Of a stretch of DNA of 17,366 nucleotides, positions 1 to 6,228 are shown one piece after another; within the stretch, counting starts at the first letter, position 1; every line of letters starts with the position of its first letter. Origin of the DNA: Gammaproteobacteria bacterium (GTDB taxonomy: Bacteria > Pseudomonadota > Gammaproteobacteria > GCA-001735895); assembly GCA_029882955.1 (NCBI GenBank), contig JAOUJX010000036.1, forward strand, positions 1-17,366. Direction: 5' to 3'. Under the pieces are notes generated by a model. That model had not been told where the DNA came from. It worked only from the letters and a program-made list of their open reading frames with translations, and made no database searches. The position numbers and the translations under genes are program-made.

Positions 1-351
1 ATTGATTCGGCATTAGCACCGGCGATACCAGATCCGGTATTGCGTGGATTTCTGTTACAGAATTTAGCCAGGGAAGGTGATGGCTGGCGCTGGAAAGTTA
101 ACTGGGCAGCAATTAAGCAGCATATGCCTGATTTAATCGATTTCCCCGTACCGGAAAATGGCTGGAAAATTGATATTCCAACCTTGTTCATGCGCGGCGA
201 GAATTCCGATTATATCGGTGATGCAGAATTGACTGAAATTGAAAGACATTTTAGCGATGCCAGGATTGAAACGCTTAAACTGGCGGGGCACTGGTTACAT
301 GCTGAGCAGCCTGAACAGTTCTTTGATTACGTAGTTTCTTTTTCACGCTAA
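1..351 (+). CDS. Alpha/beta hydrolase, YbfF-like esterase (3' part only)
   Basis: The reading frame is open from base 1 and ends at TAA 349-351, giving the last 116 residues of a protein whose start lies outside the window. The C-terminus contains GHWLHAEQPEQF, which matches the catalytic-histidine region of YbfF-type esterases (GHWVHAEKP in E. coli YbfF as I recall it). The preceding FLLQNL segment and the IPTLFMRGENSDYIG strand-turn segment are also placed as in that family. The nucleophile-elbow serine would be upstream and cannot be checked. The likely role is hydrolysis of a small ester or acyl-thioester in the cytoplasm; the substrate is unknown. An internal TTG at base 40 could be read as a start, but the homology runs through it, so it is not the true start. 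Downstream there is a 74-base gap to motY and no clear terminator. Confidence 0.8.
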   Translation: MDSALAPAIPDPVLRGFLLQNLAREGDGWRWKVNWAAIKQHMPDLIDFPVPENGWKIDIPTLFMRGENSDYIGDAELTEIERHFSDARIETLKLAGHWLHAEQPEQFFDYVVSFSR

Positions 352-425
352 TTCACCACAAATAGTTGCTCAAGATATTTGCATGGTTACCGATATAAAC
401 AGTATTACCACTGCTGATTTCGACC

Positions 426-1292
426 ATGCTAAGCCGTATATCCTTATTACTTTGTTTATCTGCGACACTTACCAGTGTATATGCAATGGAACGCAAATAT
501 CTCGCTCCGATGGAAGAATCGTTCTGGAAAATGACCGTCGAGACGCGATTGAACTGTGAAATGGAGCATGAAATTCCACGTTTTGGCAAAGCGGTATTCT
601 CCCAAACGGCCGGTCGTGATCTACAGTTAAAATTGATAACCCATCAACGCTTCAATAGTGGTATTGAGGTGAATTTCCTTTCGGAGTCCCCGCACTGGAA
701 GCCGCAGGAAACGCAGTTAAAGCTGGCCAGCCTGGCAACGCGGGATAGCAATGTTTTGCTTGATGTTGGTACCCGAACGGCTATGCATGCTTATCTCGAA
801 TTACACGATGGCTTTCGTCCCGGATTCTACTTGTCACCGAATGAAAACCTAATTGATCCCACCACAGTAATGATGTCTACAGTCCGATTCAGAAGCGTGG
901 AGCCTGATTTTGAGCAATGTATAAGCAACCTTCATCACGATAATTTTGATGATATCAATGTCTCCCGAATTCATTTTGAGCATGATGACGAGTTTCCCAT
1001 TCTAGAGGAAGAAGAGACCGCTTTTCAGCGTATGTTTGAGTACATGGAGATCGATAAGTCGATTAATGAAATTTTAATTTCCGGACATGCCGATCAGACA
1101 GGTGCGATTTGCTACAACGATACCCTGTCGGAGCGCAGGGCTTTATATGTTTATGACTTACTGGTCGCCAAAGGCATCGATCCAAAGATGATCACCATGG
1201 ATTACTTTGGTGAGTTGAGACCCCTGGTCAAGGGAGACACCGCCGAAGCGCTGGCACCTAATCGTCGAGTGACGGTTGAGCTACGGCGTTAA
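426..1292 (+). CDS. motY: MotY-like flagellar T-ring protein (OmpA C-terminal domain)
   Basis: The 288-residue protein begins with a signal peptide (residues 1-20, ending SVYA before the predicted cleavage). The N-terminal domain fits MotY: a tyrosine/tryptophan-rich start (KYLAPMEESFW), then LNCEMEHEIPRFGKAVFSQ, like the C-x-L-x-H-x-IP-x-(F/Y)G pattern of MotY. Cys44 and Cys165 are spaced like the disulfide pair described in Vibrio MotY (mature positions about 24 and 145). Residues about 170-288 form an OmpA-like peptidoglycan-binding domain, with GHADQTG, the LSERRA helix and the terminal NRRVTVEL motif. In Vibrio, MotY sits in the periplasmic T ring and helps hold the PomA/PomB Na+ stator at the polar flagellar motor. 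No other flagellar gene is in the window, which is usual for motY. The start is the first in-frame ATG giving a complete signal peptide; its ribosome binding site is weak. A generic OmpA-family lipoprotein is unlikely because there is no lipobox. Confidence 0.85.
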   Translation: MLSRISLLLCLSATLTSVYAMERKYLAPMEESFWKMTVETRLNCEMEHEIPRFGKAVFSQTAGRDLQLKLITHQRFNSGIEVNFLSESPHWKPQETQLKLASLATRDSNVLLDVGTRTAMHAYLELHDGFRPGFYLSPNENLIDPTTVMMSTVRFRSVEPDFEQCISNLHHDNFDDINVSRIHFEHDDEFPILEEEETAFQRMFEYMEIDKSINEILISGHADQTGAICYNDTLSERRALYVYDLLVAKGIDPKMITMDYFGELRPLVKGDTAEALAPNRRVTVELRR

Positions 1293-1361
1293 TAGATCGG
1301 AAAAATATCGAAAACTGGTCTATATAAGTCATTAATTATTTGGAAGTCAGGGTAGCATGAA

Positions 1362-1688
1362 ATGAGCAACGTAGATGATCTCGCCGTCCAGCGATTAATG
1401 CAACGCTTCGAGCATGAAATTGTAGACATTAATCGCCGTCATATAGGAGAAATAACCGGCGAAATCGATAAAAACGATGTATTGAAATTAGGCGAGGCTG
1501 TTTCTATATGCCGCGCAAACTATCTTAAATCGGTTCTCAAAGTCGCTAAAAACGATGACGGTAAACTGGCTGAAGGTCTGGCTCATGATGTAAAGAACCA
1601 GCGAGCATTGTACGAAGAAACGATGCTGGGTTTTGCAGCACTTCGACACGCTCTGGAACGTGGCTACGTTGTTGTCAACGATAGCTAG
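1362..1688 (+). CDS. Uncharacterised 108-residue helical protein
   Basis: I do not recognise this protein. It is 108 residues, soluble, strongly charged and apparently all-helical, with no signal peptide, membrane segment or cysteine-based metal motif. Its only cysteine is in the segment SICRANYLKSVLKVAK. Heptad-like spacing in the C-terminal half (NQRALYEETMLGFAALRHALERG) suggests a helical bundle or dimer. A CAGGG sequence nine bases before the ATG at 1362 can serve as ribosome binding site. Another ATG at 1357 would give only two codons (ATG AAA TGA) and overlaps the chosen start. The gene lies 69 bases after motY on the same strand and converges on the adenosyltransferase gene with 11 bases between stop codons. 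Codon use looks like the neighbours. Neither neighbour indicates a function. Confidence 0.65.
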   Translation: MSNVDDLAVQRLMQRFEHEIVDINRRHIGEITGEIDKNDVLKLGEAVSICRANYLKSVLKVAKNDDGKLAEGLAHDVKNQRALYEETMLGFAALRHALERGYVVVNDS

Positions 1689-1699
1689 TATGCGGGTTG

Positions 1700-2263
1700 C
1701 TAGTTCCGATTGAGACGGGAATACTTTGAGTGCCAGTAAGTTTCCTGGCCGTCCTGTTTAAAAGCGACATGGCGTGCCAGGATAAACAACAAATCCGACA
1801 GTCGATTGATGTATTGAGCCGTGACCGGATTCAGTTCCTCTATCCGTTTTAACTCATGTAGCGACCGCTCGACTCGACGACAGGTAGCCCGTGCTAGCTG
1901 TAGAAATGCCACCGCTTTAGATCCCCCGGGTAAAATAAACTCCTTCAGCGCGGGCAACGGTTCATTGAATTGGGCTGCCGAAGCCTCTATTTCATCAACA
2001 TAAATCGACTGGATTAAAACCTTCCCCGGCTGACAGAGTTCAGCGCCAATATCGAATAGATCGTGTTGAATAGCGAACAGTACCGAACGGCAATCTTCGT
2101 CTTCGAGAAAACTCAGGGCAACACCTATCGTGGTATTTAATTCGTCGACTTCACCAAGACAATGGATGCGCTGGTCCGTTTTCTCGCGACGGCTTCCATC
2201 GGCGAGACCTGTGCTGCCTTTATCCCCGGTGCGGGTGACGATATTCGATAGACGATTACCCAT
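1700..2263 (-). CDS. Cob(I)alamin adenosyltransferase, PduO type
   Basis: The 187-residue protein has the family motifs in order. TRTGDKGSTGL (residues 10-20) is the N-terminal ATP-binding loop. GEVDELN (37-43) and QHDLFDIGAELC (66-77) follow, then FILPGGS (109-115), CRRVER (128-133) with conserved Arg and Glu of the active site, and YINRLSDLLFILAR (151-164). The length matches the usual 185-190 residues. The enzyme transfers the adenosyl group of ATP to cob(I)alamin, making the coenzyme B12 used by radical mutases and ribonucleotide reductases. The PduO type acts as a cytoplasmic trimer. The start is ATG with TGAGG seven bases upstream on the minus strand. No cobalamin biosynthesis gene and no recognisable cobalamin riboswitch are adjacent, so it may serve salvage of imported B12. 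It is divergent from the kinase gene across a 137-base spacer. Confidence 0.93.
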   Translation of the reverse strand: MGNRLSNIVTRTGDKGSTGLADGSRREKTDQRIHCLGEVDELNTTIGVALSFLEDEDCRSVLFAIQHDLFDIGAELCQPGKVLIQSIYVDEIEASAAQFNEPLPALKEFILPGGSKAVAFLQLARATCRRVERSLHELKRIEELNPVTAQYINRLSDLLFILARHVAFKQDGQETYWHSKYSRLNRN

Positions 2264-2323
2264 TAATTACCTCAATCATGCTGGCTGAAAGCTATAAGGA
2301 GCGCGAAGCATAGCAGAAACTTT

Positions 2324-2342
2324 GCTATTCATTTAGCTATTC
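2324..2342. repeat. Tandem GCTATTC direct repeat, 12-base period
   Basis: GCTATTC occurs at 2324-2330 and again at 2336-2342. The second copy touches the region between the candidate -35 and -10 boxes of the kinase promoter. A related GCTAT lies at 2291-2295. A 12-base period places the copies roughly one helical turn apart, as in some activator or repressor sites. The repeat is short and could be chance. Confidence 0.25.
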
Positions 2343-2354
2343 TGTCTCTATAAT
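2326..2354 (+). promoter_or_regulatory. Candidate sigma70 promoter for the kinase gene
   Basis: A perfect -10 hexamer TATAAT lies at 2349-2354 in the spacer between the divergent adenosyltransferase and kinase genes. The best -35 at 17 bases is TATTCA (2326-2331), a poor match, so this would be a weak or activator-dependent promoter. Transcription would start near 2361, leaving a leader of about 40 bases before ATG 2401, where no good ribosome binding site is visible. Confidence 0.4.
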
Positions 2355-2400
2355 TTCAGGTCCTGATTTTCGAGGTTTAAATCCAGGCTTTCCTATTTTT

Positions 2401-3951
2401 ATGTTTAGTTTTAAATCCAGCGCCTGGCAACTCGGCCTGACTGGAGGTCTACTGATTCTCGCCTTTTTCACTAGTCAGACTCATGTCGTGTCTGGACTGG
2501 AGTATCACCTATTTGAATATATTTATAGCTTCAACCCGGGGCGGGCGACGGTAGTTGGTGCTCAGGTAGAACCCGTATCAATCTGGTTGATGTTGCTGGT
2601 TTATGCACTGATATTCGGGGTTTATGTTCGAAAATATACGCGCAGCAGAACCACCTCAGTCTCTTTCATATCGCTGAGTATTATCCTGTTTTTGTTACTG
2701 ATGATGGAGATATTGCTGGCGATATTAGGCGGGATATTTTTGCCCGTCATGCTACCGATATTTCTCATGTTGATAATGTCAGCGGCTTACTGGATGATGG
2801 ATTTTTACCAGAGATTTCTGGCGCTGACTTTATTGGTTGAAAAACCGGTGTCGTTAGATGACGTGCAACAGAGGATTGATGACGGCGACTTAAAATCAGC
2901 GTTAATATTTCTTAAACTGTGCCCGGTGAGCGATGAGTTGCTTGAACTCGGCTACGAGTTAGGTATGCTGTTAGAAGCCCGTAATCACTGGGCTAGTGCG
3001 TTAAATCTGTACCACTGGTTATCTTCGTTTGATCCCGGGATGGGTGGGTTTATCACTCGTGTGGAAGAAATCAGGAAGCAAAAACTACCTGTCAACGAGA
3101 ACGAAGAAGCGGATCAAAGTTTGAAGCATATCGGACATTATCAAATATTAAAGAAGATCGCGCGCGGGTCGACGGCAAACGTATACGAGGGCTATGATTT
3201 ACGTACGCATAATCGTGTTGCAGTAAAAGTGATGTCCGCCAGACTGGAGGAGGGAAACGAAGCGGGGCGTATCAAGCATTGGTTGCACGAGGCAGAAGTC
3301 GTTTCGCAGCTCGACCATCCTAATATAGTCAAAATTCACGACGCTGCGATATTAGACGGTATTCCCTATATAGCAATGGATTATATTTCGGGTCATTCGA
3401 TGGCTTTACGGTTACGCAAGCGTGAGTATATTACCGTCGGCGAATGTATTCGAATTTCCAAAGCAGTTCTCAGTGCACTCGCTGCGGCGCACAAAAATGG
3501 TGTTATACACGGCGATATAAAACCCGCCAATATCATGTATGACGATCGCGAAAAAACTTATATTGTGACCGATTTTGGCGCTTCCTACAGCGAATCTGAA
3601 GGTAGAAAAGACGATAATATCATCGTCGGTACGCCATCATACATGTCGCCCGAGCAGCTCGAAGGGAAAAAGCTGGATGGGCGCTCAGACCTGTTCTCTC
3701 TGGCAGTCACTCTCTACCACCTGTTAACCGGGCATCAGCCGTTTGGTGGGGATAATTTGCCGCAGCTAAAGCGCAGTATTATTAACGAAGAGCCCGATCT
3801 AGATCATCTCACCTTGCCGGCTGGCATAATGGAGGTCATCATGAAGGCCCTGCAAAAGAAGACATATATGCGATTTGCCGATGCTCAGCAAATGCTTACA
3901 GCCGTTGAATATTGCGAGACGCAGTTACGAGATAGATTGAAGAGTTTCTAA
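2401..3951 (+). CDS. Membrane Ser/Thr protein kinase of the CHASE2-kinase family lacking the CHASE2 sensor
   Basis: The 516-residue protein has three parts. Residues 9-135 contain four hydrophobic segments (about 9-29, 58-76, 88-108, 112-134), with only about 30 residues (30-57) between the first two. Residues 150-226 form a TPR-like juxtamembrane region (LKLCPVSDELLELGYELGM, then a LNLYHWLSSFDP helix) that resembles the linker of gammaproteobacterial CHASE2 kinases. Residues 247-505 are a protein kinase domain: Lys276 in VAVKV, helix-C Glu297, HGDIKPANIM (370-379) as catalytic loop, DFG at 391-393 and SPE at 416-418. The catalytic Lys, Asp372 and Asp391 are present, so it is probably active. 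The HRD arginine is Gly371 and the glycine loop is degenerate (ARGSTANVY). It would phosphorylate Ser/Thr on unknown cytoplasmic proteins. No partner phosphatase or FHA gene is adjacent. It ends in a 4-base tail-to-tail overlap with the transporter gene. Start ATG 2401 lacks a clear ribosome binding site but precedes the first membrane helix. Confidence 0.88.
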   Translation: MFSFKSSAWQLGLTGGLLILAFFTSQTHVVSGLEYHLFEYIYSFNPGRATVVGAQVEPVSIWLMLLVYALIFGVYVRKYTRSRTTSVSFISLSIILFLLLMMEILLAILGGIFLPVMLPIFLMLIMSAAYWMMDFYQRFLALTLLVEKPVSLDDVQQRIDDGDLKSALIFLKLCPVSDELLELGYELGMLLEARNHWASALNLYHWLSSFDPGMGGFITRVEEIRKQKLPVNENEEADQSLKHIGHYQILKKIARGSTANVYEGYDLRTHNRVAVKVMSARLEEGNEAGRIKHWLHEAEVVSQLDHPNIVKIHDAAILDGIPYIAMDYISGHSMALRLRKREYITVGECIRISKAVLSALAAAHKNGVIHGDIKPANIMYDDREKTYIVTDFGASYSESEGRKDDNIIVGTPSYMSPEQLEGKKLDGRSDLFSLAVTLYHLLTGHQPFGGDNLPQLKRSIINEEPDLDHLTLPAGIMEVIMKALQKKTYMRFADAQQMLTAVEYCETQLRDRLKSF

Positions 3952-4886
3952 GGTTCTTTAAGCACCCGATTTCGTAGCTGCCGTTCTCGCCAGGCGATAA
4001 GCAGGCCTGCTGTAACCACTAAAATCACGCCCGGGAAAAGCCGACCAAACGGCGCTTCATTAAAAAACATCCAGCCAAGCACGAATGAAAATGGAATACC
4101 AAAGTACTCAAAAGGAGAGAGATTGCCGGGCTGTGTCAGTCGGTAGGCGTGAATCAGGCAAAGCACAGCGAAGCCACCCACTGTACCCAGGCCGACTAGC
4201 CAGAGCCAGTCAGTGGTAGATTCCACGTTTGAGTATCCGCCAATTATCAGCAAAATGATGCCCGAACCAAGCAAGGCTCCGGTCGAAGCGTATAGATTAA
4301 GCAATGCGGTAGAAATTTTATCATCAAGCAGGCGTACGCTAACCACTGATAGTGAGTAGCCGAAAGAGGCAAAGATTGGCAGTATGGCATAAATGGTGAA
4401 AACCTCGCTGCCGGGATGGACGATTAGGATGACACCGATGAAACCAGTGACAACCGCTATCCAGCGCCATGCTCCGACCTGGTGTTTTAGCAAAATCACC
4501 GATAGTAGCGTAATGAATATGGGGCCGATGAACGTCAGAGTCGTCGCGGTAGCCAACTCCATGTTGATGATCGACAGATAAAAGCAAAACTGCGCCCCGG
4601 CCACATAAAAACCACGAACCAAAGCTAGTCGCCATTGACGAATTTGCCATTGTCGGCCATCTGCATGCCACTCTTGAGAAGTCAGTAGTACTATAAAGCT
4701 GGGAATCAAGCCGAAAACGTTGCGAAAAGTAGCCAGTTGCTGAACAGGATATCGATCCCCCATATGTTTGATAATTGCGCCCTGGATATCGAACAGCAAT
4801 ATTGCCAGAAGTATAAAAAATACCGCTTTTACAAAACTGGAAGACTGCTCGGGCAAGGTAGTTAACTCGATGTGGGATTTCGTCAA
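3948..4886 (-). CDS. EamA/DMT-family membrane transporter
   Basis: The 312-residue protein has about ten hydrophobic helices arranged as two EamA repeats (roughly residues 20-158 and 168-302). Typical features are the helix-2 Arg (ATFRNVFGL), the end of repeat 1 (ITLLSVILLKHQVGAWRWIAVVTGF) shown here only by its pattern of helix, charged turn and helix, and the repeat-2 equivalent LGWMFFNEAPFGRLFPGVILV. Family members export metabolites such as amino acids, or import them, across the inner membrane; the substrate cannot be read from the sequence. The start is a TTG at 4886. A second in-frame TTG at residue 11 is possible, and neither has a strong ribosome binding site. The stop overlaps the kinase stop by four bases. 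It is divergent from carA, and AT-rich TATATT-like sequences near 4911-4922 could act as its -10. Confidence 0.88.
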   Translation of the reverse strand: MTKSHIELTTLPEQSSSFVKAVFFILLAILLFDIQGAIIKHMGDRYPVQQLATFRNVFGLIPSFIVLLTSQEWHADGRQWQIRQWRLALVRGFYVAGAQFCFYLSIINMELATATTLTFIGPIFITLLSVILLKHQVGAWRWIAVVTGFIGVILIVHPGSEVFTIYAILPIFASFGYSLSVVSVRLLDDKISTALLNLYASTGALLGSGIILLIIGGYSNVESTTDWLWLVGLGTVGGFAVLCLIHAYRLTQPGNLSPFEYFGIPFSFVLGWMFFNEAPFGRLFPGVILVVTAGLLIAWRERQLRNRVLKEP

Positions 4887-4892
4887 TAATAA

Positions 4893-4920
4893 ATGACCAT
4901 TGTAGCCCTATTTATATAAT
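4893..4920 (+). promoter_or_regulatory. Candidate upstream promoter P1 of carAB
   Basis: ATGACC (4893-4898, four of six bases matching TTGACA), a 16-base spacer, and a perfect TATAAT (4915-4920). The region is AT-rich and shared with the divergent transporter gene, so an AT-rich false hit is possible. Two tandem promoters would parallel E. coli carAB. Confidence 0.35.
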
Positions 4921-4926
4921 ATAGCG

Positions 4927-4955
4927 TAGACGCGAATGCCTATTCGTTCTACAAT
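4927..4955 (+). promoter_or_regulatory. Candidate downstream promoter P2 of carAB
   Basis: TAGACG (4927-4932, four of six) and TACAAT (4950-4955, five of six) are separated by an optimal 17 bases. Transcription would start near 4962, giving a leader of about 110 bases that contains the attenuator-like hairpin. Confidence 0.45.
4933..4946. promoter_or_regulatory. ARG-box-like palindrome in the carAB promoter
   Basis: CGAAT (4933-4937) and ATTCG (4942-4946) form a perfect inverted repeat around four bases. The GAAT-N4-ATTC core is that of the enterobacterial ARG box, although the flanking T/A pair of the consensus is C/G here and the centre is not AT-rich. It occupies the spacer between the P2 -35 and -10 boxes, where a bound repressor would block polymerase. 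I see no good second box 21 bases away, which weakens the ArgR reading. Confidence 0.35.
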
Positions 4956-4969
4956 ATGACCTCAAGAAG

Positions 4970-5140
4970 ATGCTGCTTCCGCAGTGTAATATCTTAAAAA
5001 TTTATAAAAGTGGGAAGAACCAGCGGTTCCTCCTATTTTTGTGTGCGCGCATTTTTTTGAACCTGGAGGTTTTGTGCCCAAACCAGCAATACTCGCTCTC
5101 GAAGACGGCAGCTTTTTTGAAGGTAGTTCAATCGGAGTAG
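4970..5140 (+). other. Possible leader ORF through the carA attenuator
   Basis: An ATG at 4970 opens a 56-codon frame that passes through the hairpin and U-run at 5013-5040 and ends at TAG 5138-5140 inside carA, out of frame with it. The pyrBI leader ORF of E. coli similarly runs across its attenuator. The upstream AAGAAG touches the ATG, which is poor spacing for ribosome binding, and the frame could be open by chance. Confidence 0.15.
5012..5040 (+). terminator. Attenuator-like intrinsic terminator in the carA leader
   Basis: The arms 5013-5021 and 5025-5033 form a nine-position stem with one A-C mismatch and a three-base loop (AGC), followed directly by TATTTTT (5034-5040). This is an intrinsic-terminator shape placed after both candidate carAB promoters and about 24 bases before the carA ribosome binding site, so it would act as an attenuator. 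CTTCC at 4976-4980 is complementary to GGAAG at 5013-5017 in the left arm and could form a competing pairing. The divergent transporter gene does not need a terminator here. Confidence 0.5.
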
Positions 5141-6228
5141 ATGGTGTGACCACTGGCGAAGTGGTTTTTAATACCGCAATGACCGGTTATCAGGAAATCC
5201 TGACAGACCCTTCTTATTGCCAGCAACTGATTACCCTGACTTACCCTCATATCGGTAACACCGGTGTCAATCAGGAAGATGAAGAAGCCACCCAAATTCA
5301 CGCTAGCGGATTGATTATTCGTGACCTGCCTCTAATGGCGAGTAACTGGCGGAGTCAGTCCAGCCTGCAGGATTACCTCGAAATTCGAAATGTCGTCGCT
5401 ATTGCCGACATCGACACACGCAAGCTAACCCGTCTGCTGCGAGACAGGGGGGCTCAAAGTGGTGCGATTGTGGCTGGCGCTGACGCTACAGTCGAAAAGG
5501 CGCTTGAGGCGGCCAGTAGTTTTGGCGGTTTAGCCGGAGCAGATCTGGCTAAAGTAGTGACTACCACCGATCGCTATGAATGGGCGCAATCTACCTGGTC
5601 GTTGCAAGACGGCTATCGAGAGAGTACTGAAAGCCGATTTCATATTGTTGCATACGACTACGGCATCAAGAAGAATATACTCTGCATGCTGGTCGAACGC
5701 GGGGCTCGAGTCACGGTCGTTCCGGCTCAGACGCCAGCCGCAGAAGTATTGTCGATGAATCCTGATGGTATTTTTCTCTCTAATGGTCCCGGTGATCCTG
5801 AGCCATGCGATTATGCGATCGAAGCCATCGCAGAAATTCTAAAGACGGATATCCCGATATTCGGTATTTGTCTCGGCCATCAACTATTGGCTCTGGCGAG
5901 CGGTGCTAAAACCATGAAAATGAAGTTTGGTCATCACGGTGCCAACCATCCAGTGCAGGATCTCGACAGCGGCGTGGTAATGATTACCAGTCAGAATCAT
6001 GGTTTTGCAGTCGACGAATCGAGTCTGCCCGATAACCTGCTTGCGACTCACCGGTCATTATTTGACGGCAGTTTGCAGGCCGTTCACAGGACAGACAAAG
6101 CGGCTTTTAGTTTTCAGGGTCACCCGGAGGCAAGTCCCGGCCCGCACGATGTGGCCCCCATGTTTGATCATTTTTTTGAATTAATAGAAACCTATGTCGG
6201 ATCCGCCGGCGAAGCAGGAGAAGCCTGA
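5074..6228 (+). CDS. carA: Carbamoyl phosphate synthase, small (glutaminase) subunit
   Basis: CarA hydrolyses glutamine and passes ammonia through a tunnel to CarB, supplying carbamoyl phosphate to arginine and pyrimidine synthesis. The N-terminal CPSase domain ([20 protein letters not shown]) and the C-terminal class I glutamine amidotransferase domain are both complete. The catalytic triad is Cys266 (GICLGHQ), His350 and Glu352 (QGHPEAS). The protein is 384 residues, against 382 in E. coli. I chose GTG 5074 because TGGAGG lies four bases before it and the product begins at the point where E. coli CarA begins. The frame is open back to GTG 5041, but that would add 11 residues unlike the family and would include the attenuator U-run. 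The stop overlaps the carB start by one base (TGATG), indicating translational coupling. Confidence 0.98.
   Translation: MPKPAILALEDGSFFEGSSIGVDGVTTGEVVFNTAMTGYQEILTDPSYCQQLITLTYPHIGNTGVNQEDEEATQIHASGLIIRDLPLMASNWRSQSSLQDYLEIRNVVAIADIDTRKLTRLLRDRGAQSGAIVAGADATVEKALEAASSFGGLAGADLAKVVTTTDRYEWAQSTWSLQDGYRESTESRFHIVAYDYGIKKNILCMLVERGARVTVVPAQTPAAEVLSMNPDGIFLSNGPGDPEPCDYAIEAIAEILKTDIPIFGICLGHQLLALASGAKTMKMKFGHHGANHPVQDLDSGVVMITSQNHGFAVDESSLPDNLLATHRSLFDGSLQAVHRTDKAAFSFQGHPEASPGPHDVAPMFDHFFELIETYVGSAGEAGEA

Noticed and set aside
1286..1326. Inverted repeat ATAGATC/GGTCTAT after motY as a terminator
   Set aside because: The loop is about 18 bases, one pair is a wobble, and there is no following T-run.
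2264..2345. A cobalamin riboswitch upstream of the adenosyltransferase gene
   Set aside because: The spacer is short and I see no B12-box-like sequence or long structured leader on the minus strand.
5042..5058. TGCGCGCA followed by TTTTTTT as a second terminator before carA
   Set aside because: The palindrome has no room for a loop, so only a two-base-pair stem could form; it is not a real terminator shape.
5041..5073. An upstream GTG at 5041 as the carA start
   Set aside because: It would add 11 residues absent from the family and lies next to the attenuator U-run, whereas GTG 5074 has TGGAGG upstream and matches the E. coli N-terminus.
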